A stretch of DNA of 64,000 nt, taken from assembly GCA_030761205.1 (NCBI GenBank), contig JAULJL010000018.1:11614501-11678500 (forward strand), written 5' to 3'. The notes beneath the pieces were generated by a model. It was not told the origin of the DNA. It worked only from the letters and a program-made list of their open reading frames with translations, and made no database searches. The position numbers were made by a program, and so were the translations under genes. The stretch is from Fremontodendron californicum (taxonomy: Eukaryota; Streptophyta; Magnoliopsida; Malvales; Malvaceae). Of this stretch, positions 52,717-64,000 are shown piece by piece (the stretch's first letter is position 1; each line of letters opens with the position of its first letter).

Positions 52717-54940
52717 TTACTTGACTTGTCGGCAGTCTCGGACAATGTCAGTGATGTCGACTTTCTTGGCTGGCAGCTGCTGCTCTATATCCGCATGGAA
52801 TAACTCATTCTCTTTCCACACCAGGGATGTTATTCCTTTCTCGTTTCCCAACCTGGACCTTAACTGATCATTTTCTTGTTGGCATCTCTCTAACTTGGTT
52901 GATAACAAAGAATGTGCGTCCTCCCACTTCTGTTGCTCCTGAGAAACCCAGACTCCTTTTTTTTTTTTACTTTCCTTGGCCTTATTCTTCCAATAATCCA
53001 ACTCTATTTGAAGTTTCTTCATTTCTTTCTCATGTGCTTTGAAAGAAATACTGGCTCCCGTAAACCTCCTTGTGGCCCTTATCTTTTTATTTTCTTGGTG
53101 CAGATCTAGTACATCAGCCAGTGCTGTATCCCTTTCTGCGACCACCTTTCTTGTTTTCGTCTCCTGAATCTCAAACTTAGCCTTCAAATCCTCGACATCT
53201 TCCTGAAGCTTATCACATTCTCATTTCAACTTCCCCTTGTATTTTTCTAATTCTTGTCTAACCAGCTCAATTTCTGATGGTATTACTGGTTTGGCCTGAA
53301 GAACAACTAGGTGAACAGAAGGATCTTCGGCGGGAAGTACAACGTCGCGAAGCTTCTTGGCTCTCCATACCAGATAGGACGGAGTAGTATTTTCAGTATA
53401 CCTACCCACTTGTGAACAATATAATTTTTTCCATGCCATGATGACCTGACGTATTCTCCCCATATATCCGGGCTCACCATAAGAGAAGTACATCGAAATA
53501 AGCTCATGAGTCATCGGGATAAACTGTTCGGATCCATACTGCCGCCATACTAGAAATGGTGCATAGCTAATGGCCCCCAAATTCCCAACAATGGAACCCA
53601 TATATTCTGACCACAACGATACAAAATCGACCCAAGTGGCATGCACAGAGCCCTCCAAGTTATGTCCTCTTTTCCTAAGTGACGGAGAGTCTTAATCCAT
53701 TGTTTCTTGTCCCCTTTCTTGGACCATTTCTTTTTGTTGAATTCTATGAGAGGAACACACTTCTTCATATAAGACTGAAGCTTTCCATTATCTTCCCCCA
53801 AAAATGACTATGAATCCATACGTACAGAAGTTGTACACAACCCTCAAAGCGTCTTTTCACTTTCCTTCTACAGTAACTAAGTGACCTAATCGTCTCAGCA
53901 AGAATAACAGTAGAAGGATCAATATGCTTGTCTATCCGATCAAAGAAATCCACTACAGCTACCTCGACATGACCTTCCACCTTCGGAAATATAACCAACC
54001 CATAAATTGCCAAAGCAAATACATCCAACACGTGATCACCATCCAAGTTGCTCTTAATATAATTCCGCAAGAATACCCAAGGAATGCAGTCACTCAAACC
54101 CTTATTCTTTATCCATAGAGAATCTACCTGAATATCTATGCCCATTACTTTAAAAGTTTCTTTGGACAGATCGATGTTTTCTGCTCCTTCCAATAGAACT
54201 TATCCGGATTTGCTGACTCAATACAGCGCAAGGTAGAATATTCCTCAAGGGTAGATACCATATCCTTCTGATTAAAAGTGAAACACCAATATTAAGGATC
54301 CCAAAACTATACTATGGCCCTAATCAACTGTTCATCCACCTCAATTGGGAGAAGTAGAGCTATATCACCATGTTTCCTAGTGAATTCATTCTTCCTATCA
54401 AATCTCCATTGTCTCCAAATTTCCCTTAATTCCATTAAATCATTTCGAACAAAATCCAAGTGAACTAACTAAGGAAGTGTAGACGTAAAACCCACGGCCA
54501 AACAGTCTCCTTTGTCACCCTGATTTGCTTCAGACTCAGTTCTGACCTCCTGGTATGTCTTGCTAACCATTGATACTGATAGAATGTCTCGGCGTTCCAT
54601 GACTCTAACAAAAACTCTTCTGTTGGCACCCGGTTTAAGGCAAATATGAAATGAAAAGAAAAACAAAACAAAACCAAAACACAAGTCAGTAATAGGATAA
54701 TAAAACAAAAAAAATCATAGTAATAATAAAATTAAATGAATAAATAAATAGTGAAAAGTAAGAAGTGATCCTCTGAGTGTTTCCTAACTTCGGGATATCT
54801 AATCGGAAATATGGCATGGCTTCGCCTAGGTTCATTATATGAGGGTGGATTGGTTCTAAGGCCCCGAATTGTTCTTCACTATCGTCGGTGAAGGCTAGCA
54901 AGGCACCCCGAAAAAGAGGGTTCAATTCGTTAGAGTTCAT
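52717..54940 (-). pseudogene. ORF1 of element B (plant-mobile-domain-like plus coiled coil), broken
   Basis: Minus-strand blocks in order: a short N-terminal part (54940-54686, MNSNELNPLFRGALLAFTDD), a second small block (54677-54465), the mobile-domain-like middle (54193-53765, FFDRIDKHIDPSTVILAETI and CRRKVKRRFEGCVQLLYVWI; 53801-53221, FLVWRQYGSEQFIPMTHELI), and a coiled-coil tail (53187-52717, KKLQIELDYWKNKAKESKKK). The order matches A. Several frameshifts and stops separate the blocks. The function of ORF1 in Ogre elements is not established. Confidence 0.7.
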
Positions 54941-55434
54941 TGTCCTGGCTTATGCGGAGGCTATTGCCACATGAAGCATAAAGAATTTGATACTCCGAAA
55001 GTGTTTCGCTAGCTAATGCGGAGGCTATCGCCTCACGAAGCTTAGGTACTTTACTTCCACTTAAAAGGACAGAAATCAGGTATTGGGCTCATGAGATGCA
55101 AATGCACGTGTAATATGTGAGGAGGAACAATCAAACCTTTCACCAACTATCCTAACCTTTTATTCTAAATAACCTGTCAAAATATTAAAAACAAGATAAC
55201 GTCAAGCATTAGCAAAGAATATACAAGAGAATAAACCAGAGAACAATAATAAAATGTATGCACATGAATATAAACATATTTAAAAACATTTTATTGTTTT
55301 CAAAATTCTCCTTATTAATAAAAAAATGTGAGAATTAAAATTAAATACCAATTAACCCCGACAAAACGAGACTTTGATAACACACGACTAATTCTAATCC
55401 TGACTCTCTAATGTCCCCAGCGGAGTTGCCAAGC
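54941..55434 (-). other. 5' leader of element B with primer site
   Basis: Noncoding. It shares the atgcggaggctat duplicated block with the leader of A. The primer site TGGCAACTCCGCTGGGGAC (minus strand, 55413-55431) lies three bases from the LTR, the same spacing as in A. It is one base closer to the expected consensus than the site in A. Confidence 0.75.
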
Positions 55435-58400
55435 TGTCGCAACCTAAAAAATAACAAGTCTCACCGCGAGACTTTATATTCATTAAGCGTGACATTAAAA
55501 AAAATCGAGGATAATTCGACTTAATTCCTCTTGAAAACTGAAGGTGTTGAAAATGACCTTGAAAAGGACATGGAGTCGCCACCAATCTTTTTTAGATAGG
55601 TGTGATCGGCCACCTATTAAAACCGGTTTTATAAAACATTTTAAAATTAATTAAAATATTTTTTAAAAACCAATTTCAAGTCTGGGTTTTAAACCAGAGA
55701 AATCAAAGAAGTGGGTTCGGAACTCGGTTACATGCAGGGAAGGATTAGCACCCCCATGACGCCCTTATAAAATGGTACCTTATTAATCGTGTGTTATCTC
55801 AAGTCTTGGTAAAAAGTCGATTTTAAATTTAGTATTTCAAGTTAATTCCCAATTTAAAGAAAATAATTCCATTTTTATTTGAAAATAATCTGGAATTTAT
55901 TAATTCAAAATTTTCCTACATTCCACGAAAATTCGACAAAATATAGAAATTTTTATTTATTTAGAAAATTTTTCGAATTATTCTCGTTTTAAGAAAGATA
56001 TTCCGTTATTTAATGATAATTGATGATATCCTTCCCGGCAACCCGGAAGAGAACACATGAATTATTTTAATTCAGGAATAACTTTGTTTTATTTAAAATC
56101 ATTATCTTTTTCAAAATATTTTAAAGAAGAATATGAATATGTGTGACATAAATAAAATGACATAGCAAAGTCTAGATAATATAATGCAACCTAAATGATA
56201 TGATATAAATGACATAGCATATTCTAAATGAAATGAGATATCCTAAGTATCATGATATATTTTAAATGAAATGAAATGATTTAAATGACATGATATTCTA
56301 AATGAAATGAAATGTCCTATGTAACATAATATATTCTATATGAAATGAAATAACCAAAGTAACATGAAGATATTCTAAATGAAATGATATAATTTAAATG
56401 ACATGATATTCTAAATGAAATAAAATATCCTAAATAAAATGAAATATCCTAAATGAAATGAAATGTCCTAAGTGACATAATATATTCTATATGAAATGAA
56501 TTAACCTAAATAACATGGTATATTCTAAATGGAATGATATGATTTAATAACATGAAACATAAAATAATGCTATCATGAAATATCCATGAAAATAAAAATA
56601 AAAATGACAATGCATGAACATAGTATATGCTAAATAATGTGATAAAAATAAATGACTAAATAAAAAGCATAGGATAGCATAAAATATTCAAAACCATATA
56701 ACAAACAAACATAACACCAAAAAATATAAATCAAAATAATGACAATAACATAGAAATTATCATAGCAAAAAGATCATATATTATACAATATGCATGAATA
56801 TGGAAAATGCAATGCATGAAAGTGTATTTTTTTCCTTTAATTGAGGAAGTCCGTATATCTAAAAAGATATCTGGCTACCTCAGGAAAATATATCGAATTA
56901 AATTTTCTAAAATCAAAATACTTTGTGATTGTTTGAAAACAATTTTGAAAGAAATTTGAATGAAGATTGAAATCCTAGCCAAACCCTTTAAAAATGGCTC
57001 TAATTTCCTAAGTTTAAAATCTCGGACTTGACCACCCTTAACCCGAGGTTTATAAAATCATTTTTGGAGTTTAAAAGGGTTTAGAAACTACCCTAAGACA
57101 GTAGCTAAAGTTTTTAACCAATCCTCTCTAAGTAACTTAGCCAAAACAAAAAAAAATGATTTTCCTTCAAATTCAAATCTGCCTCTACCGTCCAGTTTTA
57201 AAGCACGATTTCTTAACCTATTTTTAAATTTTCAAAAAAATCTAAAAACACTATTGGAGACTCAGAACATGTAAAACTATACGAAAAAAATTGTCTTAAT
57301 TTTCTAATTAAAGATGACTTCCCATAAAAATCGAAAAAGTTCGAGTACTGGGTGAAAAAACTGTTTTGCTAAAACACATTTTTTGCCTTTGATAAAATCA
57401 TTTAAAAATCAAAGTAAAAATCTTGGAGACTCTTCCAAAGACTCACAAAAAATAGAGAAGACTATTAAAAAGTTGGACAAAAATTGGCTTTTCACAAGTA
57501 TGCTCAATTTGACAACTCTTTAATTTTTCACAAGTATGCTCAAGTGAGCATGACTTTGAGCCACTGATTGGCCTAAGTCATAAATCATGTGGCATGATAT
57601 GAGATGCATGATCATACAAAAAATTGAATGCATGAAATACCTGATTCAAAACCTAAGTGGTACGAAAAATGCATGGCAATACAAAATAACCTAATGCCTA
57701 GCATGAGTTTGCATGGCAATAAATGTAGTTCTAACCTAAACATGCATGAGATGCATAATAATGCAAATAAGACTTAGGCCTAAAATGACATGAAATGCAT
57801 GACAATACTAATATAACCTAAGACCTAAATAGCATAGCAATGCATGGCAATAGCAATATGATCTAAGACCTAATATGAATGGCAATTTAAAATGACCTAA
57901 ATGCCTAGCATGAGTTTGCATGGCAATAAATGTTATCCTAACTTAATATGCATGAAATGCTTGATAATGCAAATAAAACTTAGACCTAAAATGATATGAA
58001 ATGCATGGCAATACGAAGTGGCTTAAGACCTAAATAGCATAACAAATGCATGGCAATACCAATATGATTCTAGACTTTATATGCATGGCAATACAAATAT
58101 GGCCTAGACCTAAAGTGGGATAAGAATGCATGAGAATGCCATGAACATATAGTGACCAATAAACCTAATACTAAGGTAGCAACTCAAACACAATTTCATG
58201 GCATAATAATGCAAGGCAATGATACCTAAACAAAATGCAAATGCATATACAAGGCAAGGATACATGAAGAGGCCGAATGGCCACTAAGCAACCTAGTGTA
58301 ATCCTATCTAGCAAATGACATAAACATATGGAAAACAAGATCAAAATACACAATGTTATGGCATGAAATGCAACCCTATCAAATATCCAAATTTAAAATG

Positions 58401-60805
58401 TACCCACAAAGCAAAATGAATCATATTGGCCGAATGGTCCTCAAGATCAAGTAGCTAGTAAATAACACAAACATATGGTAACAAATATTATACTAATGCA
58501 AATGTAGTAACTAACATAATTCCTAAACATATCAATGACAACATAACAAACACAAGGCATGGTTTAAATATGTAAACATAAATGGAAGCATACTAAGCAT
58601 GTTAACACACAAAAAATGCACATATGCACAATGACATTCATCATGGCCAAATGAAGCAACCTAAACTAGCATGGCATTGTCACAAACACATAGCATCGCA
58701 AATTCGTTTGATTAAACTATCACAATCAAGCTAACCTACCACAAATCAAGCTAATCTAACACAAATAGACTAACCTACCACAAATCAAGCTCATGTATAA
58801 AAATCAAACACAAAATCGTTTACCTAAAACAGCAACCATTCGGCCATGGCAAATATTTGATGAAAACTTGTTTTTTTTTTTTCTTTAAAAACAAAGAAGT
58901 AGATCTTTAGAAGCAAGTTTATTTCATGTAAGGAAAACAAAAACAACAATCAAAACAACAAAATCATATCAACAAAGTATGAAAAAACCATGAAAGAGCA
59001 TAGCTACCTTGCTCTAGCTTTCCAAATCAAGAAGAAACAAGCTAAAACACCTCTTTTCCTTCTCCTTTTTTCTCCTCTCTTTTTTCCTTTCTTTTTTCTC
59101 TATTTTTCTCCTTAGCTACTGCCTTTCTTCAGCCTTCAACCTTGTGAAAAAAATGCAATCAGCCTCCCTTGAATATAGCCTTGGCCGAATGGAGCATGCT
59201 TCTAGAAGGTAGGTAGTTTTTTTTTTTCATCCAATGGCTATCACTTAAGATGCCTTCTATGTAAAAAACCCATCATTAGATTAGAATTATCAGCCCTTGA
59301 ATTATGATGTCATAAATAGGATCCCTCTCCAACCATTGGTCCATGTGTTGCAAATTCAAAGGCTTGATCACAAAAAATAACTACATTCCTCTTCACTTTT
59401 GGCCCTTTGATTAAAAAATCAGAAAATATAGGCCCATTATTGGGCCTTGCCTAGCTAACCCTCCCTTTTCCAGCCTATGCTTCAATATTTTAAAAACAAG
59501 AAAAGGCCCTTTTCGATTTCTTCGATAAAATAACCTTTTTGACCCCCGAACCTAAATAAATAGCAAATGGACTCCAAATTCAAATTTTCTTTTTTTAATA
59601 CTTCTGAAATAATAGGAAATTGAATTCTATAAGTTTTAAAAAATTTCGAGTCCATTTGCTATTTATTTGGATTTTTTTCTTCCAAAATTACCTTTTTATG
59701 CACCTGAACTTTCACCATTTTTAAACGAGCTCCGAATCCAGATTTTTCTTCACAATATCTTCCAAATAATTTAAAATTATGATCTAGAAGTTTTCATAAT
59801 TTTTGGAGCTCATTTGCTATTTTTCGGGATTTATCTCTTTGAATTTCTACGTATTTGGCTCGGGATTTGACCATTTTGCAAACGAACTCCGAATCCAGAT
59901 TTTCTTTATCCAATCTATTCCAAATAATTTAAGAATGAGATCTTCAAATTTTAAAAATTTTGGAGTTCATTTGCTATTTTTTCCAAATTTTCACAATTTT
60001 GCCATTTTGCCTCCGAAGCCCTATTTTGCTCAAAACAAGTCCGATTTTCAGATTTTCTTTTCCTGGGCTTTTTTCATATATTGAATTGGAGTTGGTCAAA
60101 AAATGCCCTAAATTTTACGATCAAATTCCCTTCCGATTTGATTTTTCCTTTTTCTCACTGTTGGGAATTTCCTCATTTTTCCATTTTTCCTCAAATCGGC
60201 TCTTTTCTCGGATTTTCTTCAAAATGAGCCCTGGGCTATCCTTTTTTACTCACTCCTCATCAATTAGGGGCTTTATTTTTACTGAATCGGGCCATTTTTG
60301 CAATTTTTCTCAATTTCACCAAAATCCACCAAAAACCCTAATTCTCAGTTTTCTTCTAGATTGACTTTTCTTTAAGTTTTTCTTCCATGTAGCTTCTCCA
60401 TTACCCGTAGTCAGTGCTTATCTTTCATTTGGAACCTTCAATTTTGATCAATTTGATCGTTTAAGCACTTTTTTCTAAATTTTTTGAACTAGGGTTTCCT
60501 TTCTACTAAATCTCCGTAACCCAACTTCCGAACTCCATATCTTTCAATGTAGACCTCGGATTATCAAAATTCTTTCACCATTTTTCAATTGAACTTCAAA
60601 TCTTGATTTTGAAAGTGGGTTGACCTTTTCAGTAATTGATTTTTTGGGGTTGACTTTTTCAAGTTTGACTTTTTATGCTCGACTTCTTAGACTAAGTCCC
60701 GAAGTACCACCTGCAGAATGAGAAAAGTCTTTTTACATTTTGAAAGACCAATTTAGGAAGAAAACATACCTGTTTTAGTAGTCCGAAAAAAATTAGGTGT
60801 CTACA
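55435..60805 (-). repeat. 5' LTR of element B (5371 bp)
   Basis: It starts tgtcgcaacctaaaaaataa and ends ttaggtgtctaca. It has the same internal landmarks as LTR A: degenerate aatgaaatgatat-type repeats (56150-56560), catggcaataca-type repeats (57640-58130), gccgaatgg words, and about 2 to 3 units of the 128-bp repeat (59700-59980). No gene is credible. The outer flank (ttgat, 60806-60810) belongs to element E. Confidence 0.85.
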
Positions 60806-61057
60806 TTGATTAGTCTAGGAACTCAATTTAAGGCAAATCCTTTTATTTACAGTTTATACAAAAACGAAAACGAAAAAAAGAAAAAAAAAACAACAAAAAA
60901 ATGAAATGAAGAAATGAAGAAATAAAAATGAATGAAAAATGAAGAAAACTCTCTATTTTCTCCTACACATGTGATCTCACTGACCAGACAAAATTGTTGT
61001 TGTCTATTTTATTTTTGTCTGATTTCTGATTCTCAGCAATAGTCAAAAAGGGGCAGC
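60806..61057 (+). other. 3' UTR end and purine tract of plus-strand element E
   Basis: Text such as ctaggaactcaatttaagg (60816) is the reverse complement of 3' UTR text of C (near 26465) and B (near 33135). acatgtgatctcactgacc (60966) mirrors the end of the 3' UTR of B near 33050. A purine tract aaaaagggg (61045-61053) precedes the LTR edge. B appears to have inserted into this UTR. Confidence 0.65.
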
Positions 61058-64000
61058 TTTAGACACCTAATTTTATCTGGTCCCCCTAAATAAGGCAAAG
61101 TTCTTCTTTCAACTTTCTGGAATGCATAGAATTTCTCCTAATTCCACAATTGGGTCTCTAAGACTTTAATTCGGAGGTTAACACGAAAAAGTCAACATAA
61201 AAAAATCAACTTCAAAAAGTTAACTATTGAAAAAGTCAACTCTAGGAAAAATCAAGGTGCGGAAGGATAATTGAACAATGGTGAAGCAATCTTGATAATT
61301 AGAGATCCACAATTGAAGAAAAAAGGAAAATTTGAAGGTGGAAAGACAAATTGCAAATTTCAATGTAGGAGAAAAGCATGGAATTTCCAAATTTGGGAAA
61401 AAGTATGTAAACGATCAAATTGGATGAAATTGAAACTTCAATTTGAAGGATAATCAATAAATAGAGGTACCTCAAGGTCCAATTTCACAAAGAGAAATCG
61501 ATTTGAAGAAAAATTGGACAAAAGTGAAACATTAGAAATTGCCATTTTGGGGAAAATTAGAAATTTTGCAAATTTAGGAAAAACTATATAAATGATCAAA
61601 TTAGGTAAAATTGAAGTCCCAAATTGAAGAATAATCAATAAATAAATATACCAATTAAAAATCAATTTGGATTAAAAGGAAAAGCCAATTAAAAAAAAGA
61701 AGCCAAAAAAAGAGAATAAAGATGAAATTCTCAATTGGGGAAAAGGAGGAAAATCAATTTGGAAAGGAATTCAGATACAAAAATTGGGCAAATTGGTTCA
61801 ACTCCAATTCAATATCTGACAAAGAGGATGGAAAAAGAAAATCTGAAAAATTGGGCCGTTTCGAGTAAAACCGAGGTTTTAGGGGCTAAAATACAATTTT
61901 AGAAAATTCGAGCTCGAAAAATTGTGAAACTTTCCAGAATTAAGTTTTAGGATGGAAAATAGGAAATGAGAAGGAAAAAACCAGAAATTGGGGCCAAAAT
62001 ACAAATAGGCTAAATTCGGGGACTAAAACCGCAATTTTAGAGGAAAATCCAAAAAAAAATGGAAAATGAGCTCGAAAAATTATGAAAACTTCCAGAAATG
62101 AGTTTAATATTGGATAGGATGATTTGGATAAGAAAAATATGAAGTTCGGGCCCAAATTAAATAGATCAAGTTTGTGGGACCAAAATGCAATTTTATCAAA
62201 AAATCGAAGAATGACCAATTAGCAAAATAAAAGAGGGAAGACCTGGAATATTCTAGGCCATTTTCGAACAAGAGAGAGAGAGAGGGATGAAAATTTTGAT
62301 CCAATGGTCAAGATAAAGGAGAAAGTAGATATTTTTAATGAAATGCCATGAGTCACCATTTTATGTCTTATGTGGCATTTTTAGCCAATGAGAGGCATTT
62401 TAATTGTAAGGATGTAAGATCATTGGACAAGGCCATGTGAAAGCCATGTGAAGGTCATGTGAAAAACATGTGAAGGCTATATGATGAAGCCAAGTGTATA
62501 AAAAGATGACAAATAAGAAGACATTTTTAGCTAAGCTACATGCAAGAGAAGTGGCTAAACAAAATGTTGTCAAGAGAGGGAATAAGAATATTTGACATGG
62601 AATTTAGGGCCAATAGGAATGTTATTAGATCCCTAATTTGAGAAGAGATGGCCATGTGGAAGGGGGGACCATGAAGACATGAAGAAAGCATGACTAAGAG
62701 AAAAAAAGATGAGCATGCTCTACAAAAGAAAAGGGAAGGAAGAGAGAAAAATGAGGATAAATGAGGAAGGAGAAGGGATTTTCTTCAAAGTTTTTGCTAG
62801 GTAGCTTTCTGCTCTACTTGTTCTTTATTTTTTGTTCATTTTCATATTCTTTTCTCTACATTTTCTATGTTATTTCTCATTTGATTTTTCTTAGAAACAA
62901 AATTTTCAAAATGGTTTACTTAAAGGTTTTTCTCTTCATCTTCTTCTTTTCCAAAGAAACCAAAGAAAACAACATTTTCTCCTATTTGCTTCCTCTTGGC
63001 CGAAACATGGTAGTTACTATTGTGCTTGCATTTTGTTCATTTTTCTTTCTTGCATGTTGGATGTGGGATGTGCTATTGTGGTAGGATAGATATTTCCCTT
63101 TTGGTTCTTTTAAAAAAAATGAAATAAAAGATTTGAATGCTTGAGGATCTTGGTTTTTACCAAGTGATTTGGTTAGGTAGGACTATGTCCAAAAAGCCAA
63201 CATTGAGCCAACCTTTATTTTCCTTGTTTGTTTATATTTCATCATATTCATATCCTTGTCTTGCTGAAAATGATTCATAGCATATTGTTTGTGCTTGTGG
63301 GAAAATGATGTTAGTGCTTGATGACCTTAGTTTCCCACCAAGAGATGGCTGAGTAGGATTCATTTCCAATAAGCTAGCCTTGAGCCCATAATTTTTTCTT
63401 GCTGTAAAAATATGTTTCCAACTCATTTCCAACTTGATTTTGGTTAGGATCAACTAAGGGTCCATAGCCAAAATCTATTTTTCAAACTAGTTGGAAGAAA
63501 ACAATGTTTTGCAAGTTGGATATGCTGATTTTGGGCAATGTTTTCACTATGCATTTTTGGTCAAAATAAAAAACTGCTTCTACCTTTTTTAGTTCATCAT
63601 TTTATGAGTCTAAACTGATTTTTCTAGATTTTTTTTATTTTTTTGTAAAGGTCTAAAAAATAGCTTTGTAAAACTGGATTTTAGGCACCAAAACAAGTTT
63701 TAAGCTAGTAAAGATCTCATTTTTTTTACCAAAGGGGAGGGGCTGGCCGAAATCCATAAAATATTGTTTTGGGTTGTTTTTCATGTTAGTTCAATGGTAA
63801 AAAATTGATTTTGCAAAAATTAGGTCATGGGTAGCTAATCCGGGCTTCAAAAAAGTGAGTCAAAACTAGGATTTTGACACTAGGCCATGAGGATTCTATT
63901 TCAAAAATTGCATTTATTTTTTACTCATTTTTTATTTCCAAAATGTTGCATTCAAAACTTGTTTAAAGATATTCGGATATCAAACAAGAGGATTCAAAAT
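61058..64000 (+). repeat. 3' LTR of element E, incomplete at window end
   Basis: It starts tttagacacctaattttatc, one base off the tgtagacacc edge of the family, right after a purine tract, so it is a plus-strand 3' LTR. It shares the order of landmarks with other LTRs (paired agtcaac text near 61190-61250, ggccgaaacatgg near 62998) but is strongly diverged. No gene is credible in this 2.9 kb; the open frames are AT-rich and lack known motifs. Confidence 0.65.

Larger units (their letters stand above)
33044..60805 (-). mobile_element. Ogre/Tat-like LTR retrotransposon B, split by element D
   Basis: The same gene order as A: LTR (55435-60805), primer site, ORF1, gag, protease/G-patch, intron, RT/RNase H, integrase and 3' UTR. 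The integrase is split at 36301/45602 by the 9.3-kb element D. Most coding blocks are close to A at protein level but break at different points, so the two copies decayed independently. The left end stops about 100 bases short of the expected purine tract and joins a gag fragment near 33050, so its 3' LTR is lost or displaced; the truncated LTR at 21952-26430 is a candidate. Confidence 0.85.

Noticed and set aside
21952..60805. The two LTRs at 21952-26430 and 55435-60805 as an intact LTR pair of element B
   Set aside because: They are close relatives, but the flanks (gattt versus ttgat) do not match, the left one is truncated, and C sequence lies between. Pairing cannot be shown.
61058..64000. 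Host gene in the right-hand 2.9 kb
   Set aside because: Open frames are short, AT-rich and lack domains; the left edge has a purine tract and LTR start, so LTR sequence explains it.

Overview
The window is a gene-poor, repeat-dense stretch of plant nuclear DNA. I see no ordinary single-copy host gene, rRNA or tRNA gene. The gag, pol and LTR features are those of the Tat/Ogre group of plant Ty3/gypsy retrotransposons, which points to a dicot. The species cannot be fixed from what is here.

Layout. Position 1 to 17490 is Ogre-like element A on the minus strand: 3' UTR (1-1650), broken integrase, RT/RNase H, a probable intron, protease and G-patch, gag, ORF1, leader with tRNA primer site, and a 5.3-kb LTR (12184-17490). 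Positions 17491-20552 are part of a related LTR in the opposite orientation, so the two LTRs form a very large imperfect palindrome. Positions 20553-21951 look like another LTR-like fragment. Positions 21952-26430 are a truncated minus-strand LTR. It is followed by a gag-only relative, C, with large minisatellite blocks (26431 to about 33050). From about 33050 to 60805 lies a second Ogre-like element, B, on the minus strand, with the same gene order as A and its own 5.4-kb LTR (55435-60805). The window ends with the 3' edge and LTR of a plus-strand relative, E (60806-64000).

The most interesting object is element D (36302-45601, plus strand), inserted in the integrase gene of B. It has two 2057-bp LTRs with only about four differences, a 5-bp target duplication (GCAGC), a tRNA-Asp type primer site and a purine tract at the 3' LTR. 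It has no pol. Instead it carries a gag remnant split by one stop, followed by two intact ORFs foreign to retrotransposons. One is a 178-residue basic Cys-rich protein resembling the nucleic-acid-binding proteins of carlavirus-type RNA viruses. The other is an intronless 215-residue protein of the LOG (cytokinin-activating phosphoribohydrolase) family. A splice-acceptor-like sequence precedes each ORF, and diverged direct repeats with purine-tract-like motifs flank the pair.

How the parts may work together. A, B and C look dead, with many stops and frameshifts. D cannot encode its own reverse transcriptase but moved recently, so it was presumably mobilised by another element. If the two cargo ORFs are expressed from the LTR promoter, D would spread a cytokinin-activation enzyme together with a possible nuclear or RNA-binding regulator. 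That last step is inference.
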